Below are positions 7,937 to 16,237 of a DNA stretch of 36,626 bases, one piece after another (positions within the stretch are counted from its first letter, which is position 1; each line of letters begins with the position of its first letter). A model generated the notes under the pieces. It made no database searches and was not told the DNA's origin. It was given only the letters and a program-made list of their open reading frames with translations. The stretch comes from Planctomycetota bacterium (lineage in GTDB: Bacteria > Planctomycetota > Phycisphaerae > SM23-33): positions 1-36,626 of the forward strand of contig JACRIL010000001.1 in assembly GCA_016235825.1 (NCBI GenBank). Direction: 5' to 3'. A program made the position numbers and the translations under genes.

Positions 7937-9148
7937 ATGTTAGGCAACACATTCGGAAGGCTGTTTCAGGTAACGTGCAGCGGCGAGTCTTACGGCTGGA
8001 GCATGACGGCCGAAGGCGCCGGCCGCTGGGGCGGGGCGCTGCTGACGATAGTCAACGGCGTGCCGCCAGGGATAAAGCTGGACGTGGCGAAGATACAGGC
8101 CGAACTGGACAAGCGCCGCCCCGGCCAGAGCAAGCTCGATTCGCCGCGCAAGGAGACCGACCGCGTGGAGGTTTGCAGCGGCCTGCAGGAAGGCCTGACG
8201 ACCGGCGCTCCGGTAGGCATGATCATCCGCAACGTCGACACGCAGGATATCCACGTGCAGCAATATCGCGACGTGAAAGACGTCGTCCGGCCCGGCCACG
8301 CGGAACTGAACTTTTTCTACAAGTACGGCGAGCACGGCGACTGGTGCGGGGCCGGCAGGGCCAGCGGACGCGAGACCGTCGGCAGGGTGGCCGGCGGGGC
8401 CGTCGCCAAACAGGTGCTCGGGCGCGAGAAGATCGAAATCCTGGCGCACGTCATCGAGTCGCGCGGAATCAAGGGCAGGAGCGTCATAGAAGGCACGATG
8501 ACCTTCGAGGAACTGAAGGAAAACTATCGCGGGAACGACCTGAACTGCTGCGACCTCAAGGCCGCCCAGTCGATGATCGACGACCTGCTCAAGGTCCGAG
8601 CCGACGGCGACACGGCCGGCGGGGCGATCGAAGTCGTCGCCCGCGGCGTGCCGGCCGGGCTGGGCGAGCCGGTCTTCGATAAACTGAAGGCCGCCATCGC
8701 GCACGGGATATGCAGCGTCGGGGCGGTTACGGGCATCGAGTTCGGCGCCGGCGCCAAGGCCGCCGCGACGGTCGGCAGCAAGTGGAACGACCAGCCGTTC
8801 CTTCAGGACGGCCGCGTGAGGTTCCGGACAAACAACTGCGGCGGCTTTCTGGGCGGCATGAGCAACGGCGAGGACCTGATTTTCAAGGTCTTCATCAAGC
8901 CGACGCCGACAATCTCCAAGCCGCAGCGGACGGTCGAGATGACGGCCATGCGGGAGCAGGAACTTGCGGCGATCACCCGCCGCGACATCAGCATCTGCCC
9001 GCGGATTTACCCCGTCGCCGAGGCGATGACGGCCATCGCGGTCCTCGACGCATTGTACATGGCCAGGGCGTGGTACGGCCTGGCGCATCTTGATCCAAAG
9101 TGGGAAACCCTTGCCAGGCCCAGACACGAAGGCGACTACACGAAATAG
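7937..9148 (+). CDS. aroC: Chorismate synthase
   Basis: Converts 5-enolpyruvylshikimate 3-phosphate to chorismate with reduced FMN. The 403-residue product has the expected order: NTFGRLFQVT, RRPGQSKLDSPRKETD, TTGAPVGMII, RPGHAELNFFYKYG, AGRASGRETVGRVAGGA and the C-terminal NNCGGFLGGMSNGEDLIF. Two invariant positions differ. The GESHG motif reads GESYG, with Tyr19 from codon TAC replacing the conserved His, and the GGGRSSARET motif reads AGRASGRET. The start is ATG 7937 with AAGGAG at 7924-7929; a TTG three bases earlier is less likely. It probably shares a transcript with aroA despite the intervening ATPase pair. A minus-strand open frame across it is a shadow. Confidence 0.93.
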   Translation: MLGNTFGRLFQVTCSGESYGWSMTAEGAGRWGGALLTIVNGVPPGIKLDVAKIQAELDKRRPGQSKLDSPRKETDRVEVCSGLQEGLTTGAPVGMIIRNVDTQDIHVQQYRDVKDVVRPGHAELNFFYKYGEHGDWCGAGRASGRETVGRVAGGAVAKQVLGREKIEILAHVIESRGIKGRSVIEGTMTFEELKENYRGNDLNCCDLKAAQSMIDDLLKVRADGDTAGGAIEVVARGVPAGLGEPVFDKLKAAIAHGICSVGAVTGIEFGAGAKAAATVGSKWNDQPFLQDGRVRFRTNNCGGFLGGMSNGEDLIFKVFIKPTPTISKPQRTVEMTAMREQELAAITRRDISICPRIYPVAEAMTAIAVLDALYMARAWYGLAHLDPKWETLARPRHEGDYTK

Positions 9149-9653
9149 CCGTTCGCCCGTCGAAGCCGGGGCGATTGCCGTCCGTCAGATGAGGCCGGCC
9201 GACTATTCGCAGGTTCTCCGGCTCTGGAAGGCCGCGGCCGGCGTGCACGTCGGAGTTGCCGACGATCGCGCCGGCGTGGGCAGATATCTTCGCCGCAATC
9301 GCGGCATGAGCTTTGTCGCCGTCCGCGGCGGTGAAGTCGTCGGCGCGATCCTGTGCGGCCACGACGGAAGAAGAGGCTACCTGCACCATCTTGCGGTCGG
9401 CCGGCTTTTCCGTAAAATGGGCATCGGTAAAATGCTGGTTGGAAGAGGCCTGACCGCTTTACGGGATTGCGGTCTGGCCCGATGCGAGATATTAGCCATC
9501 AACGACGACCCGGGCAGGATTGCCTTCTGGAAAAAGGCGGGCTTCAGGGCCTATCCGGACGTGTTGTTCATGGCGATTGACAGTCGCGGCCGCCGCGGCC
9601 GGGCCGGCAGAAAAAAAGTTTACAGACGCAACCGCAAAAGGACGCAACAATGA
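9090..9653 (+). CDS. GNAT family N-acetyltransferase
   Basis: An acetyl-CoA-dependent acetyltransferase of the GNAT fold. It shows the first strand AIAVRQMRPADYSQVLRLW, the central strand YLHHLAV, the acetyl-CoA loop FRKMGIGKML and the C-terminal NDDPGRIAFWKKAGF typical of RimI-like members. The tail is short and basic. The only in-frame ATG (9189) lies inside the first beta strand, so translation may start at TTG 9090 or TTG 9111, overlapping the end of aroC. The start is therefore uncertain. It overlaps rpiB by ATGA. Substrate is unknown. Confidence 0.8.
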   Translation: MIQSGKPLPGPDTKATTRNSRSPVEAGAIAVRQMRPADYSQVLRLWKAAAGVHVGVADDRAGVGRYLRRNRGMSFVAVRGGEVVGAILCGHDGRRGYLHHLAVGRLFRKMGIGKMLVGRGLTALRDCGLARCEILAINDDPGRIAFWKKAGFRAYPDVLFMAIDSRGRRGRAGRKKVYRRNRKRTQQ

Positions 9654-10090
9654 AAATAGCCATCGGTTCAGATCATGCGGGTTTTCAATACAAGGATGTC
9701 ATCAAAAAGTTGCTCGTCGCCGCCGGGCACGATGTGAAGGATTTCGGCACTTTTACGGACACAAGCTGCGATTATCCGGTGTTTATCCGCCCGGTCGCGA
9801 TCGCTGTGGCCCGCGGCGAGTACGACCGCGGCATCATACTGGGCGGCAGCGGCAACGGCGAGGCGATGGTCGCCAACCGCATCCCGGGCATACGCTGCGC
9901 GGTCTGCTGGAACCTCGATTCGACCGTAATGGCACGCAGGCACAACGACGCCAACATGATCGCGATTGGCCAGAGGATGATGATGGAAGATATGGCCCTG
10001 GCGATCGTGAAGGTCTGGCTCAACACTCCATTCGACGGCGGAAGGCACGAACGGCGGATCAAACAAATCGACGTGCCGGCCAGAAGTTAA
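9650..10090 (+). CDS. rpiB: Ribose-5-phosphate isomerase B (RpiB/LacAB family)
   Basis: Interconverts ribose 5-phosphate and ribulose 5-phosphate. The 146-residue protein starts MKIAIGSDHAGF with D8-H9. The active-site loop reads ILGGSGNGEAMVANRIPG, with Glu71 in place of the Cys found in the E. coli type. This is the mycobacterial-type arrangement, where a Glu serves as base. H98 in RRHND and R135-R136 near the C-terminus match phosphate and ring-opening positions. It starts inside the stop of the acetyltransferase (ATGA), so the two are translationally coupled. Other LacAB-type sugar isomerases are possible, but the loop and length fit RpiB best. Confidence 0.93.
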   Translation: MKIAIGSDHAGFQYKDVIKKLLVAAGHDVKDFGTFTDTSCDYPVFIRPVAIAVARGEYDRGIILGGSGNGEAMVANRIPGIRCAVCWNLDSTVMARRHNDANMIAIGQRMMMEDMALAIVKVWLNTPFDGGRHERRIKQIDVPARS

Positions 10091-10463
10091 GCCGCCGACG
10101 AAGGCTTCTTTGCCGTTATCAGCGAATCCTGATGCGCAACTATGAATCGCACGATATCTCCAAGGGTAAGTGTCGCGGACGGGCGCGTGTCTTTTACAAC
10201 TGCGGATAGATTCCGGGCAATACAAGCTGGTCTGCCAGTGTCGTGTAACAGGCCGTGAGCTTCAGCGGGGGTTCAGCGATGGTCCAGTTTTTATTGCTTT
10301 ATTTTTTAATGTGGCGTTTCGTTTTTATGCAGGCGCCACGGAAAGATCAACACATCACAACAAAAAACAGATTTGTAGTCCGCCAAACCCCCGATAAATC
10401 GGGGGCCTGTCAAACAGCCCAAGCCCGATGAATCGGGCTTTGAATCTTCACGTAGTTTTGTGC
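10091..10463. other. Convergent intergenic region with two hairpins
   Basis: No gene is supported. The region separates rpiB (plus) from the Sel1 protein (minus), and its only clear structure is the pair of hairpins at 10388-10440. A 75-codon open frame at 10170 has no start signal or family resemblance. Confidence 0.6.
10388..10440. terminator. Bidirectional hairpin pair
   Basis: Two perfect stems lie back to back: CCCCCGAT-AA-ATCGGGGG at 10388-10405, and AAGCCCGAT-GA-ATCGGGCTT at 10421-10440. They sit between convergent genes, and the second ends in CTTT on the plus strand with AAAG pairing on the other, so both directions could be served. Confidence 0.65.
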
Positions 10464-11372
10464 CTACTTGCCCTGTTTCTTCGTCTCGATCATCTTTTTT
10501 AGTTCCTCGGCCCGCTTTTTCGCCGCCTGGACATTCTCATTGCCAATCTTATTTTCAAGAAATTTGATCTTAGATAGAAGCAGTCCGCCATAAGGCCTGC
10601 CCTCACGACTGTTGACGATATAAAGCCAAGCCAATCCCTCCGTCTCATCCTCAGCCACGCCTTTGCCTTCGATATGGCAATAAGCAAGATTTAATTGTGA
10701 CGTATAATCGTCCCGCTCGGCGGCCTTGTGGTACCACTTGACAGCCTCGGCCGCGTCTTTTGTTACGCCCTCGCCTTGCAGGTAGCAATTGCCCAAATTG
10801 CATTGTGCGGATAGGTTTCCCTGTTCGGCGGCTTTGCGATACCACTTGACCGCCTCGTTCATATCTTTGGTCGTGTTAATGCCATTTGCGTACCATGAAC
10901 CGATGCCATACTGCTCAAAAGCATAACTCTGTTGGGCTCTTTTAAGGATGTAATCGAATGTGGAGTTGGAGAAGAGGCATCCGTGAGCCTTTGGGTATGC
11001 CGGCATGGTCGCCACGTCGCCGGGCGGTTGGGCGTCTGTGGGATTTTTGTCGCCCCATAATCCGCCGCCGGAATTTTCAACCCTTCCCTGTAAATCCAGA
11101 CGGACGGCGAGCGTTATGCGTTTTGCTGGGCAATGTGCCGACAAGGTCCATCCAGCGATCCCATCGTGGGCGGTGATTGGTCCATGTTCAAGTCCTCGCT
11201 TTTCCCAGAATGCCCGTGCTATTTCTTTGGCCTGTTCGAGCGAAATCGGGGGAAGGGAGGACGCCGACTGGGTTGCCTGTGCAGCCTCCGGGTTTTGCAA
11301 TGGCGCACATGCTGTAGTCAGTGCGGTGGAGATTATCGGCAGGAGAAGAACAGCGAAGGCTGTTGTTTTCAT
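10464..11372 (-). CDS. Sel1-repeat lipoprotein
   Basis: A 302-residue protein with an N-terminal hydrophobic signal and a lipobox-like LTTAC22, suggesting lipid anchoring in the envelope. Residues about 40-120 form an unassigned domain. From about 150 to 250 lie Sel1-type TPR repeats, for example DMNEAVKWYRKAAEQGN, AQCNLGNCYLQGEGV and DAAEAVKWYHKAAE. The C-terminus is a charged helix. Sel1 repeats mediate protein-protein contacts, often in envelope signalling. GGAG lies about ten bases before the start on the minus strand. Composition is less GC-rich than neighbours. It faces the divergent dehydrogenase gene across a 115-base gap. Partner unknown. Confidence 0.85.
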   Translation of the reverse strand: MKTTAFAVLLLPIISTALTTACAPLQNPEAAQATQSASSLPPISLEQAKEIARAFWEKRGLEHGPITAHDGIAGWTLSAHCPAKRITLAVRLDLQGRVENSGGGLWGDKNPTDAQPPGDVATMPAYPKAHGCLFSNSTFDYILKRAQQSYAFEQYGIGSWYANGINTTKDMNEAVKWYRKAAEQGNLSAQCNLGNCYLQGEGVTKDAAEAVKWYHKAAERDDYTSQLNLAYCHIEGKGVAEDETEGLAWLYIVNSREGRPYGGLLLSKIKFLENKIGNENVQAAKKRAEELKKMIETKKQGK

Positions 11373-11487
11373 GTTGCGGACTCCTTATTATTGCCAGCCG
11401 ACATATTACATGCTCCAATCGCCGCGGGCAATGCAATTTACCGGCAGCGAGTTGCGGGTTTGGCATAATTTCATACAGGAGATTCGG

Positions 11488-12435
11488 ATGAAAAGCAGGG
11501 CGATAATTTTTCCAAAAAAAGGCAAGGCGGTCCTGGACGAGGTCGACATTGGCGAGCCGGGCGACGATCAGGTGCTGGTGAAAAACGCCGGCTGCGGCAT
11601 CTGCCAGGTGGAGATCAAGAAGTTCAAGGGGCTGCTGGACGATGCGTTCCCCCAAAAGCAGTTGGGGCACGAGGGCGTCGGCACGATCGTCAGGGCCGGC
11701 AAGGCCGTAAAGGATTTCAAGGAAGGCGACCGGATTACGACGCTCTGGTATAACGGCTTCACCGAATACAATGTCGCCGACCTGAATCGCATCCGCAAGA
11801 TTCCGCTGCAACACGAGGCTGATTTTCCGTACTGGATATCCGAGCCGGCCGCGTGCGCGGTCAACGGCTACAAGGGGTGCGAGATAAATCCCTCCAGCCG
11901 CATATTGCTCATAGGGGCGGGGTACATGGGGCTGCTGCTGTTGCAGGTAATCTCCCGCTCGCTGGCCGACGAGATCGTCGTGGCCGACCTGGACAAGAGC
12001 AAGCTGGCCATGGCGAAAAGGTTCGGCGCCGGCCGCGTGTTCGACAGCGGCAGCGGCGACCTCGCCGCCATGGCCAAAGAGTCCGGCAAGTTTGACATAG
12101 TCATCGAGGCCACCGGCGCAAGCGGGATGATCGAACAGGCCGCGAGTCTGTGCGGGCCGCGAGGCCAGGTCATTGTCTTCGGCGACCACCGCCCGTGGAC
12201 CTGCCAGACCCGCTGGGCGTTTTTCGCCGGCCTGACGCTGAAGTTCACTCAGCCGGGCTTTTCGCCCGATTTTTTCGTCGAGTGGCGGCAGGCATGTCGG
12301 CTTATCGAGCGGGGCGTCATCAGGCAGAAAGACCTTATCTCGCACATCTTCAAGGCAAAACACTGTCAGGTGGGCATGGACACGGCCGTCTCGCGGGCCG
12401 GAAACTACATCAAGGGCTATTTCACATGGCTGTAG
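11488..12435 (+). CDS. Zinc-type alcohol/polyol dehydrogenase (MDR family)
   Basis: A medium-chain dehydrogenase/reductase of 315 residues, shorter than the usual 340-360. The catalytic-zinc motifs are present: C36-G-I-C39, G60-H61-E62 and E119 in SEPAACAV. The four-Cys structural zinc lobe is absent, which explains part of the length difference. The Rossmann nucleotide-binding turn is GAGYMGLL at 143-150, followed by VVADLDKSK with the Asp that favours NAD. Similarity is to sorbitol/threonine dehydrogenase-like members. The start is ATG 11488 with AGGAG six bases upstream; the frame stays open far upstream over the Sel1 gene, but that part is antisense shadow. Substrate is not predictable. 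Confidence 0.88.
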   Translation: MKSRAIIFPKKGKAVLDEVDIGEPGDDQVLVKNAGCGICQVEIKKFKGLLDDAFPQKQLGHEGVGTIVRAGKAVKDFKEGDRITTLWYNGFTEYNVADLNRIRKIPLQHEADFPYWISEPAACAVNGYKGCEINPSSRILLIGAGYMGLLLLQVISRSLADEIVVADLDKSKLAMAKRFGAGRVFDSGSGDLAAMAKESGKFDIVIEATGASGMIEQAASLCGPRGQVIVFGDHRPWTCQTRWAFFAGLTLKFTQPGFSPDFFVEWRQACRLIERGVIRQKDLISHIFKAKHCQVGMDTAVSRAGNYIKGYFTWL

Positions 12436-12439
12436 CGGA

Positions 12440-13492
12440 TTACTTCGCCGCCGGTTCGGCCAGGGCGGTCTTGACTTTTTCGGCCAGGTCGGAGGTTATC
12501 TTGTCGCCGGCGACGATCTCGCCCTGCGAGTCCGAAATGATGCCGCTGGCAAGGTCGTCCGTGAGTTGGTCGATCTTCAGATAGCCCAGGAATTTGTCGG
12601 CCCGATAGATGGTGAGCCTCTGCCCGGCGGCCAGGCCGTGGCGCTTGCCGACATTGACAGCCGCCAGGTTGTCCTTGACCGTGGTTATCAGGCCGTTGAT
12701 GTCGCGGGGTTTTTCCTTCTGGCCGGCGTCGGCGGAAGCGCCGGCGGTTTTGGCCTTCAGGTCGCGCACCTGCTGCTCCAGTTCGGTTACCCGCACCATG
12801 AGGGCCTTGTTGAGCGTCTCATACCGGCCGGCAAGGTCGGTGGTCAGCGCCAGCCGCCCCTCGACCTCCTTGCGGGTCGCGGTCTCCACGTCCAGCTTGT
12901 CAATGAGGGCCCTGTTCTGCTTTTCCTTCGCGGCGAGCTGCTGATCGAGTTCGGCGGTCTTCTTTGTCAGGGTCTCAAGCTCGGCGGCGAGTTTTTTGTT
13001 CCGGTCGGACAGGCCGGCAAGGTCGGATTGCAGGCCGGCGATTTTGGCCTGGCTCTCCTTTTCCTGCGCCTGCATCTGCTTTTCCTGGGCCTGCAACTTG
13101 TCCTTGAGGGTTTCCAGGTCCTTCTGCGCCGACGCGAGTTTGGTCTGCGTCCCTTTGAGGTCCTCCGCCAGTTTGTCGGCCCGCGACCTGCTGTCGGCCA
13201 GTTGCAGGGTGAGGGCGGCGTTTTGGTCCTTCTGGTCGTTCAGGTCGGTCTGCATCTCCTGGTAGGCCGCGAATATCACGTCGTACTCGCTCTGCATCTG
13301 GCGGGTGGTCCGGTTGAGTTCGTCAACCTGACCCTGGAGTTCCCGGGCTTGGGCGAGGCTGTCGGACAGGTCGATTTTGCAGAACCGCAGGGAGATCATG
13401 AGCTGGTTGAATTCATCCAGCGACACGCAGCCGGCCGACAGCGGCAACGCCAGACACGCCGCGGCTATTGATATCCTGATTCCGTTCGACAT
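12440..13492 (-). CDS. Coiled-coil envelope lipoprotein
   Basis: A 350-residue lipoprotein with the lipobox LSAGC22. Residues about 30-230 are an uninterrupted coiled coil rich in Gln, Lys, Asp and Leu, with repeats like LQAQEKQMQAQEKE. A linker leads to a C-terminal beta domain (about 255-335) with KRHGLAAGQRLTIYR, FLGYLKI and IVAGDKI, resembling domains found at the C-terminus of planctomycete and flagellar-accessory proteins. The start is ATG at 13492 with GGAG eight bases upstream; an upstream extension to 13630 passes through repeats. It ends four bases from the stop of the convergent dehydrogenase. The long antisense frame at 12566-13471 is an artefact of the periodic coiled coil. Function unknown. 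Confidence 0.85.
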   Translation of the reverse strand: MSNGIRISIAAACLALPLSAGCVSLDEFNQLMISLRFCKIDLSDSLAQARELQGQVDELNRTTRQMQSEYDVIFAAYQEMQTDLNDQKDQNAALTLQLADSRSRADKLAEDLKGTQTKLASAQKDLETLKDKLQAQEKQMQAQEKESQAKIAGLQSDLAGLSDRNKKLAAELETLTKKTAELDQQLAAKEKQNRALIDKLDVETATRKEVEGRLALTTDLAGRYETLNKALMVRVTELEQQVRDLKAKTAGASADAGQKEKPRDINGLITTVKDNLAAVNVGKRHGLAAGQRLTIYRADKFLGYLKIDQLTDDLASGIISDSQGEIVAGDKITSDLAEKVKTALAEPAAK

Positions 13493-13543
13493 TTTCGCGA
13501 CTCCTTTCAGAGGACGCATTTTCCGTCCGAAAACTGCAACTTT

Positions 13544-13660
13544 AAAGCCCCGCGTGTTAACGCGGGGAACGCTGTTTTCTTTTAAAGCCCCGCATGTTAA
13601 TGCGGGGAAATTCTTTACATCCTGCCGCAACTAATTTCCCCATGCTGACGCATGGGGCTT
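13544..13660. repeat. REP-like hairpin cluster (two direct, one inverted)
   Basis: Three stem-loops share the head AAAGCCCC and 8-base stems with 4-base loops: CCCCGCGT-GTTA-ACGCGGGG (13548-13567), CCCCGCAT-GTTA-ATGCGGGG (13588-13607) and, inverted, CCCCATGC-GTCA-GCATGGGG (13638-13657). Direct plus inverted order resembles BIME arrangements of REP elements. A further AAAGCCCCGC occurs near 13733. Confidence 0.75.
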
Positions 13661-13829
13661 TATAACCCAAAACACAACCGCGTCTTTCGGCACGAGGATG
13701 CGCACGATGCATTTCATCCCTGCCCTAAAGCCCCGCTGTTTTGCGATCGCAAAGGCGATCCTTTGATTCTTCGGCAAAATGGACGGCCCGACGTGTGTGT
13801 TTTTGCGGATGATAGTCGCCTGTCGAAAA

Positions 13830-13892
13830 GTGGCACGGGCATCTCGCCCATGCTTATCCGGCAGATTCCCACGGACGAGACGTCCGTGCCAC
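13830..13892. repeat. Dispersed palindrome cassette, family A copy 3
   Basis: Outer arms are GTGGCACGG (13830-13838) and CCGTGCCAC (13884-13892). Inside are GGGCATCTCGCCCATG and ACGGACGAGACGTCCGT, the same phrases as copies 1 and 2. Confidence 0.75.
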
Positions 13893-13948
13893 GAAAGAAA
13901 CATGTGCGGCATTTACTATCGGGCGGCGGGCGGGTAATTTGTGCGGCC

Positions 13949-14578
13949 ATGCGGATAATCGTTACAGCGGGTCCGACTCGTGAATACATAGATTCGGTGC
14001 GGTATATAACGAACGCGTCGAGCGGGCGGATGGGATTTGCCGTTGCAACAGCGGCCGCCGCTGCCGGGCACGAGGTGCTGCTGCTGGCCGGGCCGGTCAG
14101 TCTGCCCGTGCCCAAGGGTCTGGCCGTCATGCCGTTTCAGACGGTGGATGATCTTAAACGTGCCCTTGACGAGTATTTCGACTCGTGCGACGCCATGGTG
14201 ATGTCCGCGGCGGTGGGGGATTTCCGGGTCGAAAAACCGTTTGAGGGGAAGATTCCCCGCAGCGGCGGGCCGGTTGACGTGCGGCTGCTGCCGACGGAGG
14301 ACCTGCTGGCGGGATTGGCGGTGAAAAAAAGGCCGGGCCAGATCGTGGTGGCCTTCGCGGTCGAGCAGGGGCAGCCCGAACAGATCGAGCGGAAGGCCCG
14401 GGCCGAGATGCGGAACAAAGGGGCCGACTTCGTGGTCGTCAACACGCCGGCGGCGATGGGAACGCCGGCGAGCATGGCCTGCATTCTGGGTCCGGAAGGC
14501 CCGGTGCTGCCGTGGGCCGTCAGGAACAAAGAGGAACTTGCAAACGAAATCGTGGAATTGCTCGGGCGAGACTCATGA
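13949..14578 (+). CDS. coaB: Phosphopantothenate-cysteine ligase domain protein (CoaB type)
   Basis: A 209-residue protein matching the CoaB half of CoaBC, which joins cysteine to 4'-phosphopantothenate in coenzyme A synthesis. Key segments are VTAGPTREYIDSVRYITNAS with SSGRMG near the start, the MSAAVGDFRVE strand, GKIPR, and NTPAAMGTPASMACIL. The CoaC flavin decarboxylase half is missing, so CoaC must be encoded elsewhere if the pathway is complete. ATG 13949 begins directly at the first strand; upstream open frame comes from repeats. No strong ribosome site is visible, which leaves the start slightly uncertain. Its stop overlaps the next start (ATGA). Confidence 0.87.
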   Translation: MRIIVTAGPTREYIDSVRYITNASSGRMGFAVATAAAAAGHEVLLLAGPVSLPVPKGLAVMPFQTVDDLKRALDEYFDSCDAMVMSAAVGDFRVEKPFEGKIPRSGGPVDVRLLPTEDLLAGLAVKKRPGQIVVAFAVEQGQPEQIERKARAEMRNKGADFVVVNTPAAMGTPASMACILGPEGPVLPWAVRNKEELANEIVELLGRDS

Positions 14579-15624
14579 AAAAAGATTTACCGGAACTGCT
14601 TGCCGACATTGAGGCCCGCATCGACGAGGCCCAGGAAGAGAAGTTGCTTTCGCAGTGGAAGGATTTTCTGGAAGGCCGGTGCCGGGACGAAATTTTCCGC
14701 GCCAGGCGGAACGAGAGCCCTGCGAAGATTTCATGGCCGGACATCAACATCAACGACACGATCGGGGATTGCGACCTTATGCTGGCCAGCCAGTTCAAGG
14801 CGATCTCGAATGCGCTGGCCGGCGGCGGCGGACACATCCTGAACGTGCGGGCGAATTACGGCACTGGGATATTGCCGTCGCTGTTCGGCTGCGAGTTCTT
14901 CGCCATGCCGCGCGAGAGCAACACGCTTCCTGCGGCCCGGCCGCTGGCCGACATCGACAAAATCCGCCGCCTCGCCGACTCCGGTCCGCCCGACATGAAA
15001 GGCGGGCTGGGCGGCAGGGTCTTGGAGTTTGCCGGGCGATACCTGGAAATCACCCGGAAATTCCCCAAGATTGCAAAATACGTCTGGCTGTACCATCCCG
15101 ACGTGCAGGGGCCTATCGACGCGCTGGAGGTCATCTGGGGCAGCGACATTTTTCTGGCCTTTTACGACGAACCGGACCTGATGAGGCGGATGCTGGACGT
15201 GGTAACGCAGACCTACAGCCTGTTCATGCGGAAATGGCACGAACTTGTACCGCCTGACGGACCGTATTCGGCTCATTGGGGAATGCTCCAGAAGGGCAAG
15301 CTGATGTTGCGCAACGATTCACTCATGAACCTCTCGCCGGAACTGTACGTCGAATTCATCCGGCCGCTGGACCAGAGGCTCTTCGACGAGTTCGGCGGCG
15401 GGGCGGTGCATTTCTGCGGCAGGGGGGACCACTACATTGAAGCCATGTCGGGAATGAAGGGGCTGACGGCGATAAACATGAGCCAACCCGAATACAACGA
15501 CATGGAAATCATTTTCAAAAACACGGTGGACAAGGGGATCGCGATCCTCGGCCTGTCTGGAAAGACCGCCCAAGATGCCGCCGAGCGGAGGAGACCGCTG
15601 CGAGGGCGGGTGCACTGCTGGTGA
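14575..15624 (+). CDS. Uroporphyrinogen decarboxylase-like methyltransferase (MtaA/CmuA type)
   Basis: A 349-residue TIM-barrel protein of the URO-D superfamily. Near the C-terminus it has H279-x-C281 in VHFCGRGDHYIEAMSGMKGL, the zinc-thiolate motif expected for MtaA/MtbA-type methylcobamide:thiol methyltransferases rather than true HemE. It also has RANYGTGILPSLFG and the middle segment DVQGPIDALEVIWG. Family members pass methyl groups between corrinoid proteins and thiols or folate. A corrinoid protein is encoded at 34252 in this window, but pairing is only inferred. It overlaps coaB by four bases, an unusual partner that may reflect simple operon packing. Methyl donor unknown. Confidence 0.82.
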   Translation: MKKDLPELLADIEARIDEAQEEKLLSQWKDFLEGRCRDEIFRARRNESPAKISWPDININDTIGDCDLMLASQFKAISNALAGGGGHILNVRANYGTGILPSLFGCEFFAMPRESNTLPAARPLADIDKIRRLADSGPPDMKGGLGGRVLEFAGRYLEITRKFPKIAKYVWLYHPDVQGPIDALEVIWGSDIFLAFYDEPDLMRRMLDVVTQTYSLFMRKWHELVPPDGPYSAHWGMLQKGKLMLRNDSLMNLSPELYVEFIRPLDQRLFDEFGGGAVHFCGRGDHYIEAMSGMKGLTAINMSQPEYNDMEIIFKNTVDKGIAILGLSGKTAQDAAERRRPLRGRVHCW

Positions 15625-15697
15625 TAGATGCCATAACTCGTTATTCGCAAAGGTGTTCAGCGATTCGAAGAAGGGCTGATTTACTGGAGAAAAAACA

Positions 15698-16150
15698 ATG
15701 TCCGGTCCGATAACAATACAGATGCGCCGCAAGGCCGGCTGCGAGGACGTTCCGCTGCCGCAGTATATGTCAGCGGGCGCTGCCGGCATGGATTTGTGCG
15801 CCGCCTGCGAATCGGACGTTATGATCGCGCCGGGCGAGATCAAACTGGTGCCTTGCGGTTTTTACATGGCCGTGCCAGAAGGTTTCGAGGCGCAGGTGCG
15901 TCCGCGGAGCGGGCTGGCGGTGAAGCACGGAATAATATTGCCCAACTCGCCGGGCACGATAGACGCCGATTATCGCGGCGAGGTCTGCGTGATACTGGGC
16001 AACATAGGATCGCAGCCGCTGGCGGTCAAACGGGGCATGCGGATCGCCCAGATGGTGATATCGCCCGTAACCCGCGCGGATGTGCAGGTTGTGCAGGAAC
16101 TGGATGAAACCCGGCGAGGCGCCGGCGGTTTCGGGCACACCGGCGTGTGA
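15698..16150 (+). CDS. dut: dUTP diphosphatase
   Basis: Hydrolyses dUTP to dUMP, limiting uracil in DNA and supplying thymidylate synthesis. All five motifs of the trimeric dUTPase family are present in 150 residues: AAGMDL (28-33), PRSGLA (69-74), GTIDADYRGE with catalytic D89, RIAQMVISP (115-123) and the mobile C-terminal RRGAGGFGHTG. ATG 15698 has TGGAG about eight bases upstream. Located between the URO-D-like gene and ftsK, on the same strand. Confidence 0.97.
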   Translation: MSGPITIQMRRKAGCEDVPLPQYMSAGAAGMDLCAACESDVMIAPGEIKLVPCGFYMAVPEGFEAQVRPRSGLAVKHGIILPNSPGTIDADYRGEVCVILGNIGSQPLAVKRGMRIAQMVISPVTRADVQVVQELDETRRGAGGFGHTGV

Positions 16151-16237
16151 GACGGCTTGAGCCGGTGCGAGATTGAATCGGATTTGCGATTCAGTTGATT
16201 ATCACGACAGGATTTTTTTCAGGGAAGGCGGCCAGGG

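Larger units (their letters stand above)
13493..13948. other. Repeat-rich intergenic region upstream of coaB
   Basis: It holds three REP-like hairpins (13544-13660) and a family A palindrome (13830-13892). Short frames in it follow the repeats. No sigma70 promoter for coaB stands out. Confidence 0.6.

Noticed and set aside
7940-9127. Minus-strand frame of 395 codons opposite aroC
   Set aside because: Antisense shadow of a high-GC gene, with no family motif.
11005-11487. Upstream extension of the zinc dehydrogenase
   Set aside because: It is antisense to the Sel1 gene; AGGAG and the MDR N-terminus fix ATG 11488.
12566-13471. Plus-strand frame opposite the coiled-coil lipoprotein
   Set aside because: It arises from the codon periodicity of the coiled coil; no start signal.
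13544-13660. CRISPR array
   Set aside because: The three units are palindromes with one inverted and irregular spacing, not direct repeats with unique spacers.
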